Positions 33,314 to 43,198 of a stretch of 64,000 nucleotides of DNA are shown here, piece after piece. The position numbers were made by a program, and so were the translations under genes. Source of the stretch: Alphaproteobacteria bacterium HT1-32 (GTDB lineage: Bacteria > Pseudomonadota > Alphaproteobacteria > Rhodospirillales > HT1-32); assembly GCA_009649675.1 (NCBI GenBank), contig WJPL01000002.1:62001-126000 (forward strand), read 5' to 3'. The notes below the pieces were generated by a model that worked only from the letters and a program-made list of their open reading frames with translations, was not told the DNA's origin and did no database searches. The first letter of the stretch is position 1, and every line of letters begins with the position of its first letter.

Positions 33314-34288
33314 ATGACTTTGAGACAACTGGCGGCGCGCAACCCGACGACATTCTTCATTGCGCGCCGTCTGCTGTTTTCTATTCCGACCATCCTTGCG
33401 GTGCTGACGGTGATTTTTTTCGCCATGCGCACCCTGCCGGGTGACCCGGCCTATGCCATCCTCGGTGATATTGCGACGGCGGAGGCGATCGAGGCCCTAC
33501 GGGAGCGGCTGGGTCTGAACCTGCCGGTCAGCCAGCAATATTTCGATTTCCTGCTGGGTATCTTTCAGGGCGACTTCGGCACATCGCTGGTGTTCGGGCG
33601 GCCTGTTCTGGGTGAAATTCTCCGGGTGCTGCCGTTCACGCTGGAACTTACCTTCGCGTCGATCATCATCGGCAGTGTTGTCGGCATCCCGCTGGGCGTG
33701 CTCTCGGCGCTCTATCGCAACCGGCTGCTGGATTATATCACCCGCATCGTTTCGCTGATCGGCTTCTCCATACCGGTTTTCTTTACGGCCATTCTTCTCA
33801 TCCTGGCCTTTGCCGTCCATTTCCGCTGGTTCCCGGTCATCAGTTCCGGAAATTCGGCCGGATTTTCAGGGCGGATCAACGAGCTGGTCCTGCCGGCGCT
33901 GACCGGTGCGCTGTCGCTGATGGCGATGATGACCCGGGCAACCCGTTCCTCCATGCTGGAAGTGCTGGGGGAAGACTATGTGCGGACCGCCCGTGCCAAG
34001 GGGGCGCCGCCGTCGATTATCGTCATTCGTCACGCGCTCCGAAATGCGCTGATCCCGGTGGTGACCATCATCGGTCTGTATTTTGCGCTGATCATCGGCA
34101 ATTCGGTGCTGATCGAAACCGTATTTACGCGCCCCGGTCTGGGCTCGCTTATCATCGGGTCACTGGATAACCGGGACTATCCGATGGTGCAGGGGCTGCT
34201 GGTGATTTATGCGCTGATTATTGTGGTTGTGAACCTCGCCACAGACTTGTCTTACAGTGTTATCGACCCGCGGGTGAAACGATCATGA
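33314..34288 (+). CDS. Peptide/nickel-type ABC transporter permease (DppB-like)
   Basis: A 324-aa permease with six hydrophobic segments. FFAMRTLPGDPAYAILG and the DppB-type cytoplasmic loop EDYVRTARAKGAPPSIIVIRHALRNALIP are clear. It begins 38 nt after the binding-protein gene and overlaps the next permease by 4 nt. Confidence 0.93.
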   Translation: MTLRQLAARNPTTFFIARRLLFSIPTILAVLTVIFFAMRTLPGDPAYAILGDIATAEAIEALRERLGLNLPVSQQYFDFLLGIFQGDFGTSLVFGRPVLGEILRVLPFTLELTFASIIIGSVVGIPLGVLSALYRNRLLDYITRIVSLIGFSIPVFFTAILLILAFAVHFRWFPVISSGNSAGFSGRINELVLPALTGALSLMAMMTRATRSSMLEVLGEDYVRTARAKGAPPSIIVIRHALRNALIPVVTIIGLYFALIIGNSVLIETVFTRPGLGSLIIGSLDNRDYPMVQGLLVIYALIIVVVNLATDLSYSVIDPRVKRS

Positions 34289-35181
34289 GCCAGCCCGTCG
34301 CAGATGAGCCACTGGCCCCGGTCAGCGGATCCCCGGTGTTTCGTGCGCTGGTCGGTGCCTTCAATCACAACAAGCTGTCATGGGTTGGTCTGGGCCTGTT
34401 CATGGTGCTGGCCATTCTGGCTCTCGGTGCACCGGTTCTCGCGCCCTTCGATCCGATTGACCAGAGCATCATGAGCCGCATGAAGCCGCCCTCTGCCGAG
34501 CATCTGTTTGGCACCGATCAGTATGGCCGTGATCTGTTCTCGCGTGCGCTTTACGGGGCGCGGGTATCGCTGCTGGTGGGGGTGATATCGGTTCTGCTCG
34601 GTCTGGTGATCGGCGGATCCCTGGGGGTGATCGCCGGTTATTTCGGGCGGATGACAGACACAGTCATCATGCGGGTGATGGATGTCATGCTGTCCTTCCC
34701 GACGCTGATCATGGGCATCATCATCGTGGCCCTGCTCGGGCCCAGCCTGCCGAATGTCATCATCGCGATCACCGCAACGCTGGTGCCGAAATTCGCCCGT
34801 ATTGCCCGGGCACCGACCATCGCCATCAAGGAGCGCGCCTATATCGAGGCCTGCCACGCGATGGGCTATTCCGATCTGCGTATCATGCTGCTGCATATCG
34901 TGCCGAACATTCTGGCTGAGATTCTGGTGATGGCATCGCTCTGGACCGCCAATGCGATCATGATCGAGGCCGGGTTCAGCTTTCTGGGCCTCGGGGTGCG
35001 CCCGCCAACACCAACCTGGGGCGGTATGATCCGGGAAGGTTTTGAACATATCTTTCAGGCCCCCTGGATGAGCCTGTTTCCGGGTATCTGTATTCTGCTG
35101 GCGGTGATGTCGCTGAACCTGCTGGGTGACGGTCTGCGCGATGCGGTCGATCCACGTCTCAAACGCTCGAAGGAGGGCTGA
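34285..35181 (+). CDS. Peptide/nickel-type ABC transporter permease (DppC-like)
   Basis: A 298-aa permease. The HLFGTDQYGRDLFSRALYGAR segment and the loop KERAYIEACHAMGYSDLRIMLLHIVPNI are characteristic of DppC/OppC. The N-terminal cytoplasmic helix precedes six membrane segments. It overlaps the dppB-like gene by 4 nt and is followed 2 nt later by the first ATPase gene. Confidence 0.93.
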   Translation: MSQPVADEPLAPVSGSPVFRALVGAFNHNKLSWVGLGLFMVLAILALGAPVLAPFDPIDQSIMSRMKPPSAEHLFGTDQYGRDLFSRALYGARVSLLVGVISVLLGLVIGGSLGVIAGYFGRMTDTVIMRVMDVMLSFPTLIMGIIIVALLGPSLPNVIIAITATLVPKFARIARAPTIAIKERAYIEACHAMGYSDLRIMLLHIVPNILAEILVMASLWTANAIMIEAGFSFLGLGVRPPTPTWGGMIREGFEHIFQAPWMSLFPGICILLAVMSLNLLGDGLRDAVDPRLKRSKEG

Positions 35182-35183
35182 AC

Positions 35184-36191
35184 GTGGCTGATCCGGATAC
35201 CGCACAAGCCCCGCTGCTTCGTGTCGAGGGACTGACAACCGAATTCCGGCTGGGTGGCCAGTGGCATTCCGCCATTCGCAACCTGTCCTTTTCTGTCGAT
35301 CGTAATGAGACACTGGCGATTGTCGGTGAATCCGGTTGTGGCAAAAGCATCACCGTGATGTCGCTGATGCGTCTGCTGCCGGAGACCGGCTGCCGTCTGA
35401 CAGCGGATCAGGTGACGCTGAACGGTCAGGACCTGATGGGCCTGTCGGAAGAGGAAATGCAGTCACTGCGCGGCAACCGCATGGCGATGATCTTTCAGGA
35501 GCCGATGACCGCCCTGAACCCGGTATTGCCGATTGGTCTCCAGATCGCCGAGCCGATGATGTTTCATCGCGGACTTTCCCTGGCTGAGGCGCGGCCAGCG
35601 GTGATCGAACTGCTGGATCAGGTTGGCATTCCGTCTGCGGACAAGCGGGTCGACGACTATCCGCATGAATTTTCCGGCGGTATGCGCCAGCGTGTGGTGA
35701 TTGCCATGGCGCTGGCCTGCGATCCGGACCTGCTGCTGGCGGACGAGCCGACGACGGCGCTGGATGTCACCATTCAGGCGCAGGTTCTGGCCCTGCTGGC
35801 CGACTTGAAAGCCGCCAAGGGCATGGGCATGATCCTGATTACCCACAGTCTGGGCGTGGTCGCCGCCGTCGCGGACCGGGTGGCGGTAATGTATGCCGGT
35901 GACATGGTCGAGACCGCGGGCGTTGAGGAACTGTTCGCCAACCCCGTCCATCCCTATACCGAGGCGCTGATCCGCTCTATCCCCCGGCCTGACCGGGATA
36001 TTGAGGCGGTGGTGCCGATTACCGGCACGGTACCGTCGATTGACCGGATGCCTGTGGGCTGCCGCTTCGCCGCACGCTGCGCCTATGCCGAGGCACGCTG
36101 CACCGAATCCGCCCCGCCGCTGATGCCTGTGGGTGAGGGGGGCAGCCATATTGCGGCCTGCTGGGTCCGGGCCGGGGGGCAGACCGCATGA
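35184..36191 (+). CDS. Peptide ABC transporter ATP-binding protein (DppD-like)
   Basis: A 335-aa ATPase. Walker A GESGCGKS, signature [16 protein letters not shown], Walker [13 protein letters not shown]. The C-terminal oligopeptide-transporter extension has a Cys-rich iron-sulfur-type stretch ([15 protein letters not shown]). The start is a GTG with AGGAGGGCTGAAC immediately before, and the 3' end overlaps the next ATPase by 4 nt. Confidence 0.93.
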   Translation: MADPDTAQAPLLRVEGLTTEFRLGGQWHSAIRNLSFSVDRNETLAIVGESGCGKSITVMSLMRLLPETGCRLTADQVTLNGQDLMGLSEEEMQSLRGNRMAMIFQEPMTALNPVLPIGLQIAEPMMFHRGLSLAEARPAVIELLDQVGIPSADKRVDDYPHEFSGGMRQRVVIAMALACDPDLLLADEPTTALDVTIQAQVLALLADLKAAKGMGMILITHSLGVVAAVADRVAVMYAGDMVETAGVEELFANPVHPYTEALIRSIPRPDRDIEAVVPITGTVPSIDRMPVGCRFAARCAYAEARCTESAPPLMPVGEGGSHIAACWVRAGGQTA

Positions 36192-37195
36192 CTGCCCTGC
36201 TTGAAATTCATGACCTCCGCAAGTTCTTCGAGACCCGCCGTGGTCCCTTCGGGGCTGAAATCAGCGTTGTCCGCGCCGTTGACGGTGTCTCCTTCACGGT
36301 AGAGCGGGGCGAGGCCTTTGGGCTGGTTGGCGAATCCGGCTGCGGGAAATCAACGGTCGGGCGACTGGCCTTGCGGCTGATCGACCCGGATGAGGGCAGC
36401 ATCACCTTTGAGGGTGAGGAAATCGCAGACCAGTCGCGTCGCAGCCTCCGGCATCTGCGCCGTCGCATGCAGATGATATTTCAGGATCCCTATTCCTCCC
36501 TGAACCCGAAGATGACTGTCGGTCGCATTCTGGGGGAACCGCTGAAAGTACATGGCATTACGCCGTCCGGGGACATTCCGGCACGGGTGAGCGAACTGCT
36601 GGCGGAGGTCGGTCTGCCGGCAGATGCGGCCAGCCGTTATCCGCATGAATTTTCCGGCGGTCAGCGTCAGCGAATTGCGATTGCCCGTGCCCTTTCCGTC
36701 GATCCGGAATTTATCGTGGCGGATGAGCCGGTCTCGGCACTGGATGTCTCCATTCAGGCGCAGGTACTCGACCTGATGCGCAACCTGCTGGAAAAGCGGG
36801 GTCTGGGTTTCCTGTTCATTTCGCATGATCTGGGTGTCGTCCGCTATTTCTGTCAGCGCCTTGCGGTGATGTATCTCGGTCGCATTGTCGAGGTTGGTGC
36901 AGTGCCCGGTATCTTTGACGAACCGCTGCATCCCTATACCAAGGCCCTGCGCGCTGCCTCACCGGTGCCCGATCCGACCGTTGGCCGCACCCTTGCCCGG
37001 CTGGAAGGTGAGGTGCCCTCTGCCTCCAATCCGCCATCCGGCTGTCACTTCCATCCCCGCTGTCCCCATGCCACTGATCTCTGCCGCCGTACCTATCCGG
37101 CCTGGACCGAGATGGGGGATGGCCGGGCGGTTGCCTGTCACCTTTATGACCCGGCGTCTGCCGGGGAAATGTCCACTCCATCTGAGAAGGCCTGA
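36188..37195 (+). CDS. Peptide ABC transporter ATP-binding protein (DppF-like)
   Basis: A 335-aa ATPase. Walker [10 protein letters not shown], the MIFQDPYSSLNPKMTVG segment diagnostic of DppF/OppF, signature FSGGQRQRIAIARALS, Walker B FIVADEPVSALDVSIQAQ, and the Cys-rich C-terminus CHFHPRCPHATDLCRR. It is the last subunit of the importer; the isomerase gene follows 3 nt later. Confidence 0.93.
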   Translation: MTALLEIHDLRKFFETRRGPFGAEISVVRAVDGVSFTVERGEAFGLVGESGCGKSTVGRLALRLIDPDEGSITFEGEEIADQSRRSLRHLRRRMQMIFQDPYSSLNPKMTVGRILGEPLKVHGITPSGDIPARVSELLAEVGLPADAASRYPHEFSGGQRQRIAIARALSVDPEFIVADEPVSALDVSIQAQVLDLMRNLLEKRGLGFLFISHDLGVVRYFCQRLAVMYLGRIVEVGAVPGIFDEPLHPYTKALRAASPVPDPTVGRTLARLEGEVPSASNPPSGCHFHPRCPHATDLCRRTYPAWTEMGDGRAVACHLYDPASAGEMSTPSEKA

Positions 37196-37198
37196 ATC

Positions 37199-37792
37199 AT
37201 GACCAAGAAGACCGTCATCTATTTCCATTCCCTTTCCTCGCCCTGGGCCTATCTGGGCGGTCCGCGCTTTCACAAGCTGGTGGAAAAGTATGACCTTGAT
37301 GTCATTCTGCGCCCGACGACCATCGTGCAGGAAAACGGCGGTATCCCGCTGCTGACCCGCCCGGATCCGCGTCGTAGTTATCATGAGCTGGAACTGGATC
37401 GCTGGCGCAAGCGGCTCGATATGCCGCTGGTGCTGCGTCCGAAATATTACCCCTCGGACCCGCAGTTCTCTGCCCGCATGGTGATGGCCGCCGACCAGCT
37501 TGGCCTCGACGCCCTCACCCTCAGCCACGCCTTGCTGCATGCCCTCTGGTCAGAAGAAAAGGATGTCCGTCTGCCGGAAGTCCGTCAGGCGGTTGCTGAC
37601 GGTCTCGGCATGGATGGCGCGATGCTGGTCGCCAAGGGCGAATCCGACCAGATCAAAGCCGACTGGAAAGCCAGCCACGAAGAAGCCATCACCCACGGCG
37701 TCTTCGGCACCCCCACCTATATCTATAACGGCGAACGCTTCTGGGGCCAGGACCGCCTCGACTTCCTCGACGAACGGCTGGCCGAAGGCTGA
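37199..37792 (+). CDS. DsbA-fold 2-hydroxychromene-2-carboxylate isomerase-like protein
   Basis: A 197-aa thioredoxin-fold protein of the GST-kappa / HCCA-isomerase group. It opens IYFHSLSSPWAYLGGPRFHKL, where a Ser replaces the redox Cys, and the cis-Pro loop is GVFGTPTYIYNG. Members use glutathione as cofactor. It is linked to the peptide ABC importer by a 3-nt gap, so the transporter and this enzyme are co-expressed. The link to a transported aromatic substrate is speculative. Confidence 0.85.
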   Translation: MTKKTVIYFHSLSSPWAYLGGPRFHKLVEKYDLDVILRPTTIVQENGGIPLLTRPDPRRSYHELELDRWRKRLDMPLVLRPKYYPSDPQFSARMVMAADQLGLDALTLSHALLHALWSEEKDVRLPEVRQAVADGLGMDGAMLVAKGESDQIKADWKASHEEAITHGVFGTPTYIYNGERFWGQDRLDFLDERLAEG

Positions 37793-37819
37793 TCAGGCAT
37801 CGCCCCTGACGCATCGCCT

Positions 37820-37932
37820 CCTCATCCTGAGGAGGCGCGGAGCGCCGTCTCGAAGGGTGGCGCTCCGTCTCGAAGTCAGCGGTTTTCATTGATCCTTCGA
37901 GACACGCCCTGCGGGCGTTCCTCAGGATGAGG
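37820..37932. repeat. Paired REP-like extragenic palindrome (BIME-type), second copy
   Basis: Unit 1 (37820-37857) begins CCTCATCCTGAGGAGGCG and runs to CCGTCTCGAAGG. Unit 2 (37891-37932) is the inverse, GATCCTTCGAGACACG to CTCAGGATGAGG. A truncated piece (CGCTCCGTCTCGAAGTC) lies between them. The units match those at 17864-17960. It separates convergent genes and may act as a terminator for both. Confidence 0.85.
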
Positions 37933-37942
37933 GGAGCATTGC

Positions 37943-39736
37943 TCAATGCGAATGCCGCAGTCCGGGCTTCGTCCTCACGATATCCAGAAAAGCCGTCGCG
38001 GGTTCCAGGCAGCCGCCGGTGTTCAACTGGCCGACCATGCCCCGGTAAATCTGTTGCCAGGGGGTCTGATCTTCGGGGTAGGTTGCAACCCATTTAGTGC
38101 GTCGTTCTTCCAGTTCTGATTCATCGACCAGCATGTCGGCCCGGCGGGCCGGGATGTCGATGCGGATGCGGTCGCCGGTTTGAAGGAGGGCGAGGCCGCC
38201 GCCGACGGCGGATTCCGGGGAGGCGTTGAGAATTGAGGGGCTGCCGGAGGTGCCGCTCTGGCGGCCGTCGCCGATGCAGGGCAGTTCCAGGATGCCACGG
38301 CGGATCAGCGCATCAGGTGGCTGCATGTTAACGACTTCGGCAGAGCCGGGATAGCCGACAGGGCCGCAGTTGCGGATGACGAGGATCGAGTCTTCACCGA
38401 TATTCAGGGCGGGATCGTTGATGCGGGCGTGATAATCTTCCGGTCCCTCAAACACGGCGGCACGGCCTTCCAGAATACCTTCCGAGCCGGGGGTGGAGAG
38501 GTAGCGCGCTTCAAAATCAGCACTGATGACGGAGGTCTTCAGCACGGCCTCGTCGAACAGATTACCGGTCAGCACGATATAGCCGGCATGTTCCCGGATC
38601 GGGCGGGCCACGGTATGGATGACATCGCCGTCCGGCGCGGGTGCATCGCGGAGGTTATGGGCGACGGTCTGGCCGCTGACGGTGAGCGCACCCCCGTCGA
38701 CATGGCCGGCGCGCATCAGTTCCGCCATAACAGAGGGTACGCCTCCGGCGCGGTGAAAGCCTTCCCCCAGATATTTGCCGGAGGGCATGCAATTGACGAT
38801 CAGGGGCAGGTCTGCCCCGTCGCGCTGCCAGTCCTCCAGACCGTGTGTGACCCCGGCATGGCGGGCGATGGCGGTCAGATGTGGCGGACAGTTGCTCGAT
38901 GCTCCGATGGCTGTGGCAACTGCAACCGCATTGCGGAAGGCAGCTGGCGTCAGAATATCGGTCGGGCGGATGTCCTCCTGCACCAGATCGACGATACGCT
39001 GGCCGGTGCGGTAGGCCATCTGGCCACGTTCACGATAAGGGGCCGGAATGGAGGCACAGCCGGGCAGCGACATGCCCAGCGCCTCGGCCAGGCTGTTCAT
39101 CGACAGGGCGGTCCCCATTGAATTGCAGTGGCCGATAGAGGGGGCGGAGGCCGCCGCCATTTCGATGAAGGTATCATAATCGATCTCGCCCTTGGCCAGC
39201 AGGGAGCGGGCTTCCCAGATCACCGTGCCGGAACCAACCATGCGACCCTGCCACCAGCCGTCGAGCATTGGCCCGCCAGACAGCACGATGGCCGGGATAT
39301 TGACCGTCGCTGCTGCCATCAGGCAGGCTGGTGTCGTCTTGTCGCAGCCGGTAGTCAGCACCACACCGTCGAGCGGATAGCCATAGAGCACCTCGACCAG
39401 ACCGATATAGGCAAGATTGCGGTCCAGCGCCGCGGTGGGGCGTTTGCCGGTTTCCTGAATAGGGTGGACCGGAAATTCAAAGGGAATGCCGCCGGCATCG
39501 CGAATACCGGCGCGGGTACGTTCCGCCAGATCAATATGGTGGCGGTTGCAGGGCGCCAGGTCGCTGCCGGTCTGGGCAATGCCGATGATCGGTTTGCCGG
39601 AGCGCAGTTCTTCTGATGTCAGGCCATAATTGAGATAGCGTTCGAGATAGAGCGCGGTCATACCGGGATCGGCGCTGTTATCCCACCAGTCCTGACTGCG
39701 GAGACGGCGGCGGTTGTCTGGCGGGCTGGTGGTCAT
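37943..39736 (-). CDS. IlvD/Edd-family dehydratase (sugar-acid dehydratase-like)
   Basis: A 597-aa Fe-S dehydratase. Cluster cysteines lie in APCNRH near residue 63, VLTTGCDKTTP near 131 and PSIGHCNSMGTAL near 203. The C-terminal IlvD/Edd domain includes YPGSAEVVNMQPPDALIRRG. It opens with RSQDWWDNSADPGMTALYLERY, which is the pattern of the arabinonate/pentonate dehydratase branch rather than true IlvD, so a sugar acid is the likelier substrate. It is monocistronic and convergent with the isomerase gene, across a REP-like pair. Confidence 0.88.
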   Translation of the reverse strand: MTTSPPDNRRRLRSQDWWDNSADPGMTALYLERYLNYGLTSEELRSGKPIIGIAQTGSDLAPCNRHHIDLAERTRAGIRDAGGIPFEFPVHPIQETGKRPTAALDRNLAYIGLVEVLYGYPLDGVVLTTGCDKTTPACLMAAATVNIPAIVLSGGPMLDGWWQGRMVGSGTVIWEARSLLAKGEIDYDTFIEMAAASAPSIGHCNSMGTALSMNSLAEALGMSLPGCASIPAPYRERGQMAYRTGQRIVDLVQEDIRPTDILTPAAFRNAVAVATAIGASSNCPPHLTAIARHAGVTHGLEDWQRDGADLPLIVNCMPSGKYLGEGFHRAGGVPSVMAELMRAGHVDGGALTVSGQTVAHNLRDAPAPDGDVIHTVARPIREHAGYIVLTGNLFDEAVLKTSVISADFEARYLSTPGSEGILEGRAAVFEGPEDYHARINDPALNIGEDSILVIRNCGPVGYPGSAEVVNMQPPDALIRRGILELPCIGDGRQSGTSGSPSILNASPESAVGGGLALLQTGDRIRIDIPARRADMLVDESELEERRTKWVATYPEDQTPWQQIYRGMVGQLNTGGCLEPATAFLDIVRTKPGLRHSH

Positions 39737-39816
39737 TATCCGGTCATCATGGTTGCGGTGAACAGCACTCAGCCTACCCCCGTTTTCCGATCCCGCACAA
39801 TCATTCCGGCAGAGGG

Positions 39817-41625
39817 CTAACCATTGATCTCCGACAGGAAGGTATCGGCCAGGTCGCGCAGTTTCGCCTCGCCGACACCGTGGACAGCGGCAAATTCGCT
39901 GCGGTTGGCAGGCTGGCGGATGGCCATATCGACCAGCGACCGGTCTGCAAAGATCAGATAAGGCGGGACATTCTTGGCGGATGCCAGCTGACGGCGGAGA
40001 TCTTTGAGCCGGGCCAGCATGGCGTCCTGTTCCGGGGTCAGATCCTGACTGATGGCAGCTGCCCGTGATTTGGCGGCACTGCTTTTGCCCTTCGGGATAG
40101 AAATGTCGGGCCTGTACCGGAACGAGCCTTCGCCCTTCAGCAGTGGCTGGGCAGAGGCCGTGAGTTTCAGGCCGCCATAGCCCTGAATATCGATGTTCAT
40201 ATACCCGGCGGAGACAAGCTGGCGGACAATGGAGCGCCAGACCTCCTTGCTGTGATGATGGCCCTTGCCGAAGGTTACCAGCTGGTCATGGCCGAAGGAT
40301 GCCATTTTCTCAGTCTTTGCGCCACGCAGGATATCGATGATCTGTGCCGCCCCAAATCTTTGTCCGGTCAGGGCGACCGTTGACAGTGCCATCCGGGCTT
40401 CTGCTGTGCCGTCGGCAAGCTCGACCGGGTTCTGGCAAACATCGCAATTGCCGCAGGCCCCGGTCTGGTCGCCGAAATAGGCAAGCAGGGCACGACGGCG
40501 ACATTCCGGCGCTTCACAATAGGCGATCAGCGCATCAAGGCGCTTGTGCTCGCGGTTGCGCCGGTCGTCATCGCTGTCTTCATCTTCAATGAACATCCGG
40601 CGCATGCGGATATCATCAAGGCCGTAGAGCATGCAGACTTCCGACGGTTCGCCATCGCGGCCGGCGCGGCCGATTTCCTGATAATAGGCTTCGACACTGC
40701 CGGGGATATCCGTATGGAAGACGAAGCGCACATCCGGTTTGTCGATGCCCATGCCGAAAGCGATGGTGGCAACCACGACAACCGCCGGGTCATTGATGAA
40801 CCGTTCATGGCTGGCCGCACGGTCCTGTTTGTCCATACCGGCATGATAGGCGACGGCGGGGATGCCACGGTCGTTCAGATAGGCGGCGGTCTCGTCGGTC
40901 TTGCGGCGGGACAGGCAGTAGACGATGCCGCTTTCCCCCTCATGACGGCTGAGGAAGTCGAGCAACTGCCGTTTCCAGTCGCGCTTAAGTTCAACCGTCA
41001 GATGGATATTCGGCCGGTCAAACCCGGTCACCACACTGTCGCCTGTATTGCCGAACAGTTTGTGGGAGATGTCGTCGCGGGTGGCGCTGTCGGCGGTCGC
41101 GGTCATGGCGGCGATAGGCGTTTCCGGGAAGACTTCGCGCAGCTGCGACAGGGCTTCATATTCCGGGCGGAAGGCCGGACCCCATTGTGAAATGCAGTGG
41201 GCTTCGTCAATCGCAATCAGCCGGACATCAAGACGGGACAGGGCGGACATCATCCGTTCCGTCATCAGCCGTTCGGGGGCCAGGTAAAGGATGGGAACTT
41301 CACCGGCGGCAACCCGCCGCCAGATCGCGACGTTAACAGAACGGTCCTGACCGGAATGAATGGCTTCTGCCGGGACGCCGGCCAGTTGCAGGGCAGCGAC
41401 CTGATCCTGCATCAGGGCGACCAGTGGCGATACCACAATAGCCAGCCCGCCGCGCACCAGTGCAGGCACCTGATAGCACAGTGATTTACCGGCACCGGTC
41501 GGCATGACGGCGAGCATGTTGCGCCCGGCGATCAGTGCATCCACGACCTCTTCCTGACCGGGGCGAAACCGGTCATAGCCGAAGACTTCCTTCAGCACCC
41601 CGTATTTGTCGTGCGACGACTCCAT
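39817..41625 (-). CDS. recQ: ATP-dependent DNA helicase RecQ
   Basis: A 602-aa 3'-5' DNA helicase. FRPGQEEVVDA, the Walker A MPTGAGKSLCYQVP, DEAHCISQWG and QEIGRAGRDGEPS are the core helicase motifs. The zinc-binding region is CEAPECRRRALLAYFGD with CGNCDVC, followed by a winged-helix domain. HRDC is at the C-terminus (FAAVHGVGEAKLRDL). The start is chosen at Met 41625 because E. coli RecQ begins about this far before FGY; a GTG at 41673 is the alternative. One feature differs from many RecQ proteins: SQWGPAFRPEY in place of SQWGHDFRPEY. Confidence 0.93.
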   Translation of the reverse strand: MESSHDKYGVLKEVFGYDRFRPGQEEVVDALIAGRNMLAVMPTGAGKSLCYQVPALVRGGLAIVVSPLVALMQDQVAALQLAGVPAEAIHSGQDRSVNVAIWRRVAAGEVPILYLAPERLMTERMMSALSRLDVRLIAIDEAHCISQWGPAFRPEYEALSQLREVFPETPIAAMTATADSATRDDISHKLFGNTGDSVVTGFDRPNIHLTVELKRDWKRQLLDFLSRHEGESGIVYCLSRRKTDETAAYLNDRGIPAVAYHAGMDKQDRAASHERFINDPAVVVVATIAFGMGIDKPDVRFVFHTDIPGSVEAYYQEIGRAGRDGEPSEVCMLYGLDDIRMRRMFIEDEDSDDDRRNREHKRLDALIAYCEAPECRRRALLAYFGDQTGACGNCDVCQNPVELADGTAEARMALSTVALTGQRFGAAQIIDILRGAKTEKMASFGHDQLVTFGKGHHHSKEVWRSIVRQLVSAGYMNIDIQGYGGLKLTASAQPLLKGEGSFRYRPDISIPKGKSSAAKSRAAAISQDLTPEQDAMLARLKDLRRQLASAKNVPPYLIFADRSLVDMAIRQPANRSEFAAVHGVGEAKLRDLADTFLSEING

Positions 41626-41755
41626 GCGGTGTTTATCGGTCAGCCGGACAGGGGGAGCAATGAGAGCAGCCACGAAATCAGTGGATAACTCTGTCCGGGC
41701 CTGAGTCGTTCAGGGTTTTCGATAGAAATGGATGAAAAATCAGGTGGGGAGAAGC

Positions 41756-41786
41756 CCCCGGACAACCGGCCTGCGGCTGTCCGGGG
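41756..41786 (-). terminator. Hairpin downstream of the cupin gene
   Basis: CCCCGGACA and TGTCCGGGG form a perfect 9-bp stem with a 13-nt loop, 8 nt after the cupin stop (minus strand). The T-tract is poor, so termination would be weak or Rho-assisted. Confidence 0.5.
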
Positions 41787-41793
41787 TTTCGGA

Positions 41794-42297
41794 TCAGGCG
41801 ACTTCGTATTTGTCGCGTTTGACCTTGGACATATTCATGCCTTCGATACGGATCAGTCGGGTTTCCGTATCGCGGCGGGGGGAGTGAAGATCACCCTCGT
41901 TATACAGATAGGCATCGCCGGGGTTGAGGTTGTAGATCTTGCCGGCACGGACCTTGCCGGGTTTGTCGCCTGCAGGTGCAGAGATCTTTTCCCAGTCCGT
42001 CATTTCCGTCTGGCCAACCGCCTGGCCGTAGATTGCCCAGCTTGGGCCATGATCGTGCGGATGGCTGTTCTTCGGTCCGCGATAGACATGGGCACAGATG
42101 CAGAAACCGAGATCCGGATCTTCATACAGAACCTCGCGTTCTTCCTGATCCGGGCGGCCAAGCCATTTTTCGACAAAGGCACTGTCGGTCAACACCGGCT
42201 GGAGGGCCTCAACCACTTTCTCGCGCCCCTTCGGACCGGGGTCGGCGGTAAGAGCGGCTTTGCAGGTGGCGGCGAAATCTTCGAGTGTGTGTGACAT
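41794..42297 (-). CDS. Small cupin, predicted metal-dependent dioxygenase-like protein
   Basis: A 167-aa protein. The cupin motif is KNSHPHDHGPSWAIYGQ near residue 78, followed by the second-motif segment LYNEGDLHSPRR near 133. The N-terminal half is helical (DFAATCKAAL). The motif pair fits the cysteine-dioxygenase-like cupins (COG5553 group). The substrate is unknown, and no cysteine catabolic gene is adjacent. Confidence 0.75.
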   Translation of the reverse strand: MSHTLEDFAATCKAALTADPGPKGREKVVEALQPVLTDSAFVEKWLGRPDQEEREVLYEDPDLGFCICAHVYRGPKNSHPHDHGPSWAIYGQAVGQTEMTDWEKISAPAGDKPGKVRAGKIYNLNPGDAYLYNEGDLHSPRRDTETRLIRIEGMNMSKVKRDKYEVA

Positions 42298-42424
42298 GTT
42301 CCTGTTTCCTCCGGAGTGTCTATTTCACATAGTATCTTTGTTATTGCCGGATTTGGCGAGTGTCAATTGGTCCGTACATATGAAGCGGTTGGCAGTAACG
42401 TCCTGCATGCTACGATCCTGATCC

Positions 42425-43198
42425 ATGGCTACACCCAAATCAATTTCCCGATCTGACGGGGCTTATGAGACGCCGCTGTTTCGCAGTGCGGGCGACTGCG
42501 CACTGATTGTTGAATTCGGTGATGAGCTGGACCCGGTGATCAACAATGCCGCGATTGCCTTCAATGCCCGGCTGCGTGACGCAGCCATTGAACATGTGTC
42601 GGAAACGGCGGCAACAAATCGCTCGGTTCTGATCAATTTCGACCCTCTTGAAGTCTCTCCGGCTGACCTTCGCAAGCGGCTGGAAGACCTGCTCGGCGAA
42701 CAGGACTGGCTGGCAGCGCCGCCTCCGCCGGGCCGCAGACGCTGGCGCCTGCCGGTAATTTACGGTGGTAAGCACGGCCCGGACCTGGCGGGCATTGCCG
42801 ATGCGGCGGGGTGCGGTGAACAGGAAATCATCGCGGGGCATGGGGCGACGGACCAGCGGGTCTTCATGGTGGGGTTTGCGCCGGGGCATCTCTATACCGG
42901 GCTGCTGCCGGATATGTTTGCCCTGCCGCGGTTGCAGGAGATCAAACCGTCGGTGCCGCCGGGATCGGTTTCCGTCGCAATCCGCCAATCGGTGGTCTGC
43001 TCAACGACAATTCCTACCGGCTGGCGGACAATCGGGCGCACACCCTTTCGTACCTTTGACCTGAAACGTGATCCGGCTTTTCTGATCGAGGCAGGTGATG
43101 AATTGCGATTCGAGCCGGTTGATGAGGTCGCTTACCGGAAGTTTGACGAGGTGGTTGCAGAAGGTGGCCTGCCATTTGAGCCGGAGGTGATGTCGTGA
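42425..43198 (+). CDS. pxpB: 5-oxoprolinase subunit PxpB (KipI family)
   Basis: A 257-aa subunit of the ATP-dependent 5-oxoproline hydrolase, which opens pyroglutamate to glutamate. The KipI domain is recognisable from AGDCALIVEFGDELDP to the FMVGFAPGHLYTGLLP segment and IRQSVVCSTTIPTGWRTIGRTP. It is the first gene of pxpBCA and overlaps pxpC by 4 nt (GTGA). Confidence 0.92.
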   Translation: MATPKSISRSDGAYETPLFRSAGDCALIVEFGDELDPVINNAAIAFNARLRDAAIEHVSETAATNRSVLINFDPLEVSPADLRKRLEDLLGEQDWLAAPPPPGRRRWRLPVIYGGKHGPDLAGIADAAGCGEQEIIAGHGATDQRVFMVGFAPGHLYTGLLPDMFALPRLQEIKPSVPPGSVSVAIRQSVVCSTTIPTGWRTIGRTPFRTFDLKRDPAFLIEAGDELRFEPVDEVAYRKFDEVVAEGGLPFEPEVMS

